From: Conexibacter sp.
GTDB lineage: Bacteria > Actinomycetota > Thermoleophilia > Solirubrobacterales > Solirubrobacteraceae
Assembly: GCA_025964055.1 (NCBI GenBank)
Contig: JAOPZP010000135.1
Span: 1 to 11,318, forward strand
Direction of reading: 5' to 3'
Length of the DNA stretch: 11,318 nt
Below, piece after piece: positions 6,883 to 11,318 of the stretch; positions within the stretch are counted from its first letter, which is position 1, and each line of letters begins with the position of its first letter. The notes below the pieces were generated by a model. It worked only from the letters and a program-made list of their open reading frames with translations, was not told where the DNA came from and ran no database searches. The position numbers and the translations under genes are program-made.

Positions 6883-7461
6883 TCAACGTCTGCGGAGGTC
6901 GCGGCGGGCCAGGAGGAGGCCGGCGATCGCCATGACCACGAGCACGACGAAGGCGGTGATCGCCTCGGGGGAGCCGAGGTCGTCGAGGCTGCCGCCCAGC
7001 GCGGTGTAGGCGAACGCGCGCGGTGCGCAACCCAGCGCGGTCGCGCCGGCGAAGGCGCCGAGCGTCACGGGCGACAGGCCCGCAGCGTAATTGACCAAGT
7101 TGTAGGGGACGCCCGGCGCCAGGCGCGCGTAGAGCACCGACAGGAAGCCGCGGCGCCCGACCCACGCGCGGAGCGCGGCCAGCCGCCGGCCCTGCAGCTC
7201 CTCGACCGCGTCGTGCGCCAGCCACCGCGCGAGGCTGAACGCGAGCACCGCGCCGAGCGTCGCCGAGACGATCGAGACGCCCGTGCCCAGCGCCGTGCCG
7301 AACAGCAGGCCCGAGGCGCCCGACAGCAGCGGGCCCGGGAACAGGCAGACCGTCAGCAGCGACGAGACGACGACGAACACGATCGGCCCGGCCACGCCGT
7401 AGCCGTCGACCCACCCCCGCACGCGCTGCGACGACAGCGAGCCGCTGGAGGCGACCGCCAC
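6883..7461 (-). CDS. TVP38/TMEM64 (VTT/DedA-type) membrane protein
   Basis: A polytopic inner-membrane protein of the VTT-domain (TVP38/TMEM64, DedA-related) superfamily; members in eukaryotes act as lipid scramblases and bacterial ones have been linked to lipid-carrier flipping and membrane homeostasis. From the GTG at 7461 it has 192 residues. Visible are a helix at about 24-45 ending in LFPGPLL, the glycine-rich SGASGLLFGTALGTG segment, and the family signature RLAPGVPYNLVNYAAGLSPV (about 112-131). A final helix (VVLVVMAIAGLLLA) precedes an RRDLRRR tail. The true start is probably upstream: in-frame codons from about 7521 encode ERRRALLRVGLLVALVAAAF, a typical first helix, but contain no ATG, GTG or TTG. 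That extension would abut the kinase-like gene stop at 7520-7522. It is the last gene of a three-gene run. Confidence 0.88.
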   Translation of the reverse strand: MAVASSGSLSSQRVRGWVDGYGVAGPIVFVVVSSLLTVCLFPGPLLSGASGLLFGTALGTGVSIVSATLGAVLAFSLARWLAHDAVEELQGRRLAALRAWVGRRGFLSVLYARLAPGVPYNLVNYAAGLSPVTLGAFAGATALGCAPRAFAYTALGGSLDDLGSPEAITAFVVLVVMAIAGLLLARRDLRRR

Positions 7462-7519
7462 GAACGCGGCGGCGACCAGCGCTACGAGGAGCCCGACGCG
7501 CAGCAGCGCCCGGCGGCGC

Positions 7520-8893
7520 TCAACGGGCGTAGAACTCCGCCTCCTGGCGCCCGAGCTCGGTGACGGGCTCGTCGCCGTAGACCCACTCGCGCGCGATGCG
7601 GTTCCAGTTCGCGCTCGCCCGCAGCTGGCTGATGACCGCGAGCGTCAGCATCTCCAGCCGGCGGCCGAACAGATGCTCGGGCGGCAGCGTCTCGTGGCGC
7701 ATCTTGCCCCACCAGCGCGAGCGCGGATCGCTCATCTGGATCATCACGTCGGTGGCGATCTCGGGCGTCAGCGACATCTCGGCGTCCAGCGTGTACCAAC
7801 CGGTCAGGTCCGTGAACTGCTCGAGGATCGACTGCGCGTCGTAGTACTCGGGCTGCCCGAGCCAGCCCCCGGCGTGCAGGTGCTCGATGAGGTCCTGCCC
7901 GCGCCCCTCGATCCCCAGGCGCTGCGTCTGCAGCTCGTACTCGGCGACGTCGTCGGAGATCCGCTTGAACAGGCCGAAGTCCAGGAACGCCATGCGCCCG
8001 TCGTCGAGCAGCAGGCAGTTGCCGGGATGCGGATCGCCGCTGAACTGATGGTGGCGGTACATCGAGCCGAAGTAGAACCGGAAGATGATCTCGCCGATCC
8101 GGTCGCGCTCGTCCTCCGGACACGTCTTGAACTCCTCGAAGCGCCGGCCGGTGACGAACTCGCTGACGATCACGCGCTCGTGGCTGAGCGAGGTGTACAC
8201 GTCGGGGATCACCACGAACGGGTGGCCCTTGTAGATCCGCGCCAGCGTCCGCTGGTTCTGGGCCTCGAGCTCGTAGTCGAGCTCCTCCTCGATCCGTCCG
8301 CGGATCTCGGCTCCCAGCTCCTGCGGGTCCAGCCCGGGCGCCACCGACTTCATGAGCCGCAGGATGATCCCGAGGTTCTGCAGGTCTGAGCGCACGGCGC
8401 GCGCGACGCCCGGGTACTGGACCTTGACCGCGACGTCCTTGCCGTCGTAGCGCGCGCGGTAGACCTGGCCGATCGACGCGGCCGCGATCGGCGACGGGTC
8501 GAAGGACTCGAACACGTCGTCCAGCGACTTGCCGTACTCCTCCTCCAGGACCTTCCTCATGTCCTTGAACGAGACCTTGGGCGCGGCGTCGCGCAGCTTG
8601 GCCAGCTCCGCCTGGAACTCCTCGCGGAACTCCTCCGGCACGAGCCCGACGTCCAGGAACGACATCACCTGCCCGAGCTTCATCGCCGCACCCTTCATGG
8701 TGCCCAGGGCGGCGACGATCTGCTTCGCGGTCTCCACCTGCCGGCGCGCCATCGCGTCCTGCGCGGCCTCCTCGTCGCGCGTCAGGTTGATCGCGCGGGT
8801 GCCGGCCTGCTTGGCCCCTTGAACGGCCGCGAGACGTCCGACCTTCGCGGCACGTGCCCACCGCGAGGTCGGGATCCGGTCGTCGCGGGCCAT
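7520..8893 (-). CDS. ABC1/UbiB-family atypical kinase-like protein
   Basis: A 457-residue member of the ABC1/AarF/UbiB/ADCK family, atypical protein-kinase-like ATPases linked in other organisms to quinone or isoprenoid lipid metabolism. The diagnostic family motifs are all present: the KxGQ motif as MKLGQVMSF (Lys72-Gln75), the Ala-rich nucleotide loop AAASIGQVYRA (137-147), the VAVKVQYPG lysine (Lys157), a GRIEEELDY helix, the catalytic-loop SGDPHPGN (Asp near 285) and the metal-binding DFG (near 305). The Arg- and Lys-rich first 35 residues are polar. No C-terminal membrane helices are evident, unlike some UbiB proteins. Its ATG at 8893 overlaps the TGA of the upstream MBL-fold gene by one base (TGATG), implying translational coupling. 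The stop abuts the coding potential for the VTT membrane protein. A lipid- or envelope-related role is suggested by family and by that neighbour; the target is unknown. Confidence 0.95.
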   Translation of the reverse strand: MARDDRIPTSRWARAAKVGRLAAVQGAKQAGTRAINLTRDEEAAQDAMARRQVETAKQIVAALGTMKGAAMKLGQVMSFLDVGLVPEEFREEFQAELAKLRDAAPKVSFKDMRKVLEEEYGKSLDDVFESFDPSPIAAASIGQVYRARYDGKDVAVKVQYPGVARAVRSDLQNLGIILRLMKSVAPGLDPQELGAEIRGRIEEELDYELEAQNQRTLARIYKGHPFVVIPDVYTSLSHERVIVSEFVTGRRFEEFKTCPEDERDRIGEIIFRFYFGSMYRHHQFSGDPHPGNCLLLDDGRMAFLDFGLFKRISDDVAEYELQTQRLGIEGRGQDLIEHLHAGGWLGQPEYYDAQSILEQFTDLTGWYTLDAEMSLTPEIATDVMIQMSDPRSRWWGKMRHETLPPEHLFGRRLEMLTLAVISQLRASANWNRIAREWVYGDEPVTELGRQEAEFYAR

Positions 8894-9636
8894 CAGGCGC
8901 TGCGCTCGACCTTGCTGCCGGGGACGATGTCGTCGCGGCCGTCAGGCCACCGGACCCACGCCTTGTGCCCGCCGTCGTAGTCGTCGCCGAGCAGGATCAG
9001 CGTGGCGTCCTCGCCGAGCGCCTTGGCGGGCTCGTCACCCTCGGGGTCGAGGCCGCGCCAGACGCGGATGAAGGAGTTGTTGTCGAACTCCTCGGCAACC
9101 GTCGACGGATCGGTGTGCCCCGGCTGGATGACGGTCTCGGGCGGCAGGGCCATGAGCGTGTCCATGATGGAGGACTTCAAATCCGCGTAGGAGGTGCTGC
9201 CGGGGGCCCGGACGCCGCCGACGGAGTTCTTGAAGAGCGTGTCGCCGGTGAAGACGTTGCCCTCCACGAGCAGCCCGAGCATCCCGGCGGTGTGCCCCGG
9301 GATCGGGATCGTCTGGACATCCAGGCCGCCGGCGTGGAGCGTCGTGTTGGGCTCCATGGTCCCGGTGGCGGTGGCCACCTCGTCGCGCTCGGCCGGATGG
9401 ATCAGCACCTGGGCGTCGGGCCAGCGCTCCAGGATCTGACCGACCTCGGACACGTGGTCGTAGTGGTGGTGGGTCAGCAGCACGTGCGTCGGCGTGAGGC
9501 CGTGGCGCTCCACCGCCTCGAACAGCGGCTCCATCGGACCGCCCGCGTCCACGAAGAACGCCTCGCCGCCGTCCTCGGCGGCCACGAGATATGTGTTGGA
9601 AAGGAACTTCGGATGCATGGAGCGCTCGAGGATCAT
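8893..9636 (-). CDS. glyoxalase II-like MBL-fold hydrolase with C-terminal extension
   Basis: A 247-residue MBL-fold thioesterase-like enzyme. The metal ligands are all visible: THHHYDH (His56, His58, Asp60, His61), IPGHTAG (His115), TGDTLF (Asp132) and QPGHTD (His174). The TGDTLF and PGHT motifs match hydroxyacylglutathione hydrolase-type proteins, and the MILERSMHP start with SNTYLVA is a form common in actinobacteria, where the thiol would be mycothiol or another cofactor rather than glutathione. After the core (to about residue 200) comes a short extra region, with LILLGDDYDGGHKAWVRWP and a GRDDIVPG tail, that looks like a small beta module. The ATG at 9636 lacks a ribosome site; Met7 is the alternative. 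It heads the run with the ABC1-family gene (one-base overlap) and the VTT protein. It is divergent from gloA by 20 bp, supporting a role in glyoxal detoxification. Confidence 0.93.
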   Translation of the reverse strand: MILERSMHPKFLSNTYLVAAEDGGEAFFVDAGGPMEPLFEAVERHGLTPTHVLLTHHHYDHVSEVGQILERWPDAQVLIHPAERDEVATATGTMEPNTTLHAGGLDVQTIPIPGHTAGMLGLLVEGNVFTGDTLFKNSVGGVRAPGSTSYADLKSSIMDTLMALPPETVIQPGHTDPSTVAEEFDNNSFIRVWRGLDPEGDEPAKALGEDATLILLGDDYDGGHKAWVRWPDGRDDIVPGSKVERSA

Positions 9637-9641
9637 CCGGG

Positions 9642-9647
9642 TAGATT
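9642..9647 (+). promoter_or_regulatory. candidate -10 box (TAGATT), leaderless promoter of gloA
   Basis: TAGATT is followed by 9 bases before the gloA ATG at 9657, and no Shine-Dalgarno sequence is present. The spacer to the divergent ATG at 9636 is only 20 bp, so both promoters must overlap each other and the 5' coding ends. The minus-strand counterpart is weaker, with only CAATCT 6 bases before its ATG. Confidence 0.4.
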
Positions 9648-9656
9648 GACAGTCTC

Positions 9657-10040
9657 ATGCCCGAGCTCATCCACACCTGTTACCGGATCGGCGACATCGA
9701 CCGATCCGTCGCGTTCTACGAGGCCCTCGGCTTCGAGGAGCGCCGGCGCATGGACCTGCCCGACGGCGCCATCAACGTCTTCATGGGCATCCCCGGCGAC
9801 GGCGACCGCCTCGAGCTGACGTGGAACCCCGGCGTCGAGTCCTACGACCTCGGCACCGGTTACAACCACATCGCGCTGACCGTGCCGTCCCTCGACGACA
9901 CGCTCGGCGAGCTGGCCGCCAAGGACATCGCGCCCGAGAAGCCGCCCTACCACGTCGGCGAGCACGGCCCGCTGATCTGCTTCGTCAGAGATCCCGACGG
10001 CTATCGCGTCGAGGTCATCGAGCGCGGCGGCGGGGTCTAG
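9657..10040 (+). CDS. gloA: glyoxalase I (lactoylglutathione lyase-type VOC protein)
   Basis: A 127-residue vicinal-oxygen-chelate metalloenzyme that isomerises the hemithioacetal of methylglyoxal and a low-molecular-weight thiol. It follows E. coli GloA closely along its length: IHTCYRIGDIDRSVAFYEALGF at the start (the first two and last residues here bracket the metal His), LELTWNPGVESYDLGTGYN in the middle and FVRDPDGYRVEVIE at the end. The four metal ligands His6, Glu53, His71 and Glu119 are present, with spacing as in the family (His5, Glu56, His74, Glu122 in E. coli). The shorter, loop-poor form resembles the nickel-dependent bacterial class. The ATG at 9657 puts His6 in the expected place. 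It is divergent from a glyoxalase II-like gene with a 20-bp spacer, a strong functional pairing. In an actinobacterium the thiol may be mycothiol. It is followed by a perfect inverted repeat over its stop codon. Confidence 0.95.
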   Translation: MPELIHTCYRIGDIDRSVAFYEALGFEERRRMDLPDGAINVFMGIPGDGDRLELTWNPGVESYDLGTGYNHIALTVPSLDDTLGELAAKDIAPEKPPYHVGEHGPLICFVRDPDGYRVEVIERGGGV

Positions 10041-10054
10041 GGGCGACCCCGCCG
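10028..10054 (+). promoter_or_regulatory. perfect 10-bp inverted repeat over gloA stop
   Basis: CGGCGGGGTC (10028-10037) and GACCCCGCCG (10045-10054) are exact inverted copies with a 7-base loop, TAGGGGC, whose first three bases are the gloA stop codon. The right arm ends on the first base of the GTG start of the next small gene. No T-run follows, so it is not a standard intrinsic terminator. It may slow transcription, protect the gloA mRNA end, or limit translation of the downstream gene. Confidence 0.6.
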
Positions 10055-10272
10055 TGCTCGACACCGTGCACAAGGTCATGCTGCGCGCGGTGGCCGAGGG
10101 GTCGGCGCCGGCGGATCCGCCCCCGGCGCTGCGGCGGCTGGAGGCCACCGGCCTGGTCGTCCTCGTCGACGACCGCTGGGCGATCACCGAGGCCGGCAGC
10201 GTCGCTCTGAGCTTCGACGCCGAGCCGGGCACCGACCTCAAGACCAAGATCACCGCCTGGTTCACGACGTAG
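10054..10272 (+). CDS. small winged-helix-like protein, 72 aa
   Basis: I do not recognise a named family. The 72-residue product begins MLDTVHKVMLRAVAEG, then a helix-like segment PPALRRLEATGLVVL, then DDRWAITEAGSVAL, which together resemble the recognition helix and wing of a small winged-helix domain. The tail, TDLKTKITAWFTT, is polar. G/C is nearly universal at third codon positions, supporting real coding. The GTG at 10054 is 13 bases after the gloA stop and lies at the edge of a strong hairpin, with no ribosome site. An internal ATG at 10078 with AAGG just upstream is an alternative that would shorten it to 64 residues. Its stop overlaps the convergent HAD gene by 11 bp. It might be co-transcribed with gloA and could be a small regulator, but no function can be assigned. 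Confidence 0.7.
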   Translation: MLDTVHKVMLRAVAEGSAPADPPPALRRLEATGLVVLVDDRWAITEAGSVALSFDAEPGTDLKTKITAWFTT

Positions 10273-10978
10273 CGGCGCGGCCCGCCGGCGCCAGCGCGAG
10301 CACCGCGTCGAGGCCGTGCGGCTCGCCGGCCGGGCTCATCGGCAGCAGCAGCGTGCGGATGCCGAGGGCGAGGCCGCCGGTGTCGTCGACGGCGTTGTCG
10401 CCGACCATGAGCGTCGCCGCCGGGTCGGCGCCCACGGCCGCGCACGCCGCCCGGAAGATCTCCGGCGACGGCTTGGTCGCGCCGACCTCGTACGACAGGA
10501 CGACGGCGTCGAGGTGCTCGAGGAGGCCGAGGCCGGCGAGGATCGGCCGGGCGTCGAAGCCGATGTTGCTGACCGCCGCAGTGCGCACGCCGCGGGCGCG
10601 CAGCTCGCGCAGCACCGGCGCGGCGTCCGGATACGCGGTCCAGCCGCGCGGCACCAGGATCCGCTCGTAGAGCGCCTCGGCCAGGCGCGGGTGGGGCAGC
10701 GCGACCGTCGCGAGCACGCCGACGAAGCCGGCCCGGTGCGAGGCCGGGTCCAGGTCGCGCGCGGCGTAGGCCTCGGCGACCGCGGCCGGCACGGTCGCCG
10801 CCGACCACGGCCCGGGACGGCCCGCCGCCTCCAGCTCGGCTGCGAGCGCGGGCGACGCGTCCGCGTCCAGCGCCACCCCGACGTCCGCCGCGGCGGCCGC
10901 CAGCCACGCGTCGCGGTCCTCGGGCAACGCGAGCGTGCCCGCGACGTCGAACAGCACCGCTTCCACCCGTCGGCTCAC
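10262..10978 (-). CDS. HAD-superfamily hydrolase with altered nucleophile motif
   Basis: A 238-residue haloacid-dehalogenase-superfamily hydrolase, usually a cytosolic phosphatase. Motif I is LFDVAGTL: the nucleophile Asp11 is present, but the position two residues later, normally the acid/base Asp in phosphatases, is Ala13. Motif II is AAVSNIG (Ser136), motif III GATKPSPEIF (Lys169) and motif IV MVGDNAVDD (Asp194 onward), so the rest of the site is intact. A helical cap lies at about residues 20-115. The GTG at 10978 is chosen because GACAAT lies 7 bases upstream; a GTG at 10966 is also possible. It follows a MarR-type gene by 49 bp on the same strand and converges on the small winged-helix-like gene. 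Some relatives, such as phosphonatase (DxAGT) and L-2-haloacid dehalogenase (DxYGT), also lack this aspartate, so it may not be a plain phosphatase. Confidence 0.92.
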   Translation of the reverse strand: MSRRVEAVLFDVAGTLALPEDRDAWLAAAAADVGVALDADASPALAAELEAAGRPGPWSAATVPAAVAEAYAARDLDPASHRAGFVGVLATVALPHPRLAEALYERILVPRGWTAYPDAAPVLRELRARGVRTAAVSNIGFDARPILAGLGLLEHLDAVVLSYEVGATKPSPEIFRAACAAVGADPAATLMVGDNAVDDTGGLALGIRTLLLPMSPAGEPHGLDAVLALAPAGRAATS

Positions 10979-10985
10979 CGCCGGG

Positions 10986-10991
10986 ATTGTC
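10986..10991 (-). promoter_or_regulatory. candidate -10 box (GACAAT), leaderless promoter of HAD gene
   Basis: On the minus strand GACAAT is followed by 7 bases and the GTG at 10978. It differs from TANNNT only at the first base, and there is no ribosome binding site, so a leaderless transcript independent of the upstream MarR gene is possible. Confidence 0.35.
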
Positions 10992-11027
10992 GCTGGCCCA
11001 CCGGGCGAACCGCGCGCCGACGGACAG

Positions 11028-11318
11028 CTACGCGCCGCGGGCGGCCGCTGGCCCGATGCCCGTGGCCGGCAGCGTCTCGGCGAGGACGGCGCGGTGGGTC
11101 GGCCGGGCGGCCTCCCAGCGGGCGCGACCCTCGTCGGTGAGGTGCGCGAAGATGCCGCGGCGGTCGTTGGCGCACATCGCGCGGTGCACGAGGCCGTCGG
11201 CCTCGAGACGGCCGATGAGCCGCGACAGCGCGCTCTGGCTCAGGCAGACCGCGTCCGCCAGCTCCTGCATCCGGCAGCCCTCGGCGTCCGGCGTGTCGGG
11301 CGTCGTGGCGAGGTGCTC
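11028..11318 (-). CDS. MarR-family transcriptional regulator, 5' end cut by window
   Basis: The 96 visible residues are the C-terminal part of a MarR-type winged-helix regulator; the start lies beyond the right edge and the frame is open to base 11318. The helix-turn-helix reads MQELADAVCLSQSALSRLIG, followed by RLEADGLVHRA and the wing with NDRRGIFAHLTDEGR, the typical DRRG wing of the family. MarR proteins bind DNA as dimers through N- and C-terminal helices. Here the C-terminal part after ARWEAARPTHRAVLAETL is only about 15 residues and rich in Ala, Gly and Pro, shorter than usual. An in-frame ATG at residue 17 of the visible part is inside the domain and is not a likely start. It precedes the HAD gene by 49 bp on the same strand and may regulate genes to the right of the window. 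Confidence 0.9.
   Translation of the reverse strand, partial: EHLATTPDTPDAEGCRMQELADAVCLSQSALSRLIGRLEADGLVHRAMCANDRRGIFAHLTDEGRARWEAARPTHRAVLAETLPATGIGPAAARGA

Noticed and set aside
3611..7414. Minus-strand open frame of about 1270 codons across pyk and the glycosyltransferase
   Set aside because: Arg/Gly/Ala/Pro-rich shadow frame with no domain; pyk and the glycosyltransferase have full motif sets in other frames.
9633..10907. 424-codon minus-strand frame across gloA, the small gene and the HAD gene
   Set aside because: Arg/Gly/Ala-rich and motif-free; the other frames encode recognisable families.
10996..11006. GCCC-ACC-GGGC hairpin between the MarR and HAD genes as a terminator
   Set aside because: Only a 4-bp stem with no T-run; expected by chance in this composition.

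Overview
The window is GC-rich bacterial DNA with very strong G/C preference at third codon positions and almost no space between genes. It holds 14 coding regions, two of them cut by the window edges. Composition, the actinobacterial look of several proteins (MILERSMHP-type beta-lactamase-fold hydrolase, DLPGPKLRIG-type pyruvate kinase, short MarR) and repeated TANNNT boxes set 7-9 bases before start codons suggest a high-GC actinobacterium, possibly of the Thermoleophilia/Solirubrobacterales. That placement is an inference. No rRNA, tRNA, CRISPR array, insertion sequence or phage gene was seen.

Left block (1-3023): two metallo-beta-lactamase-fold hydrolases lie head to head (1-662 minus, cut; 726-1493 plus) around a 63-bp divergent promoter. 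The plus-strand gene leads a tight run with a small conserved protein of unknown function (1510-1881) and an M29-type metallo-aminopeptidase (1908-3023). Centre (3034-6817): a 723-residue GT-C type membrane glycosyltransferase (minus) converges on the aminopeptidase with a 10-bp gap. It is divergent from pyruvate kinase (pyk, 5369-6817) across 163 bp, the longest non-coding stretch in the window.

Right-centre block (6818-9636): a compact triple-stem palindromic element lies between the convergent ends of pyk and a minus-strand three-gene run. That run reads, in transcription order, glyoxalase II-like hydrolase, ABC1/UbiB-family kinase-like protein, and VTT/DedA-type membrane protein. Right block (9657-11318): a glyoxalase I (gloA) starts 20 bp from the glyoxalase II-like gene on the other strand. 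It is followed by a 72-residue winged-helix-like protein behind a perfect 10-bp inverted repeat over the gloA stop. A HAD-superfamily hydrolase with an altered nucleophile motif and a MarR-type regulator (5' end cut) close the window on the minus strand.

A possible functional theme is carbonyl detoxification: glyoxalase I and a glyoxalase II-like enzyme are divergently paired, with pyruvate kinase nearby. Most genes are housekeeping or accessory types. I see no clear undescribed multi-gene system. The points most worth checking are the repeated leaderless-type promoters, the palindromic element at 6820-6871, the missing start of the VTT protein, the gloA stop-codon hairpin and the HAD active-site change.
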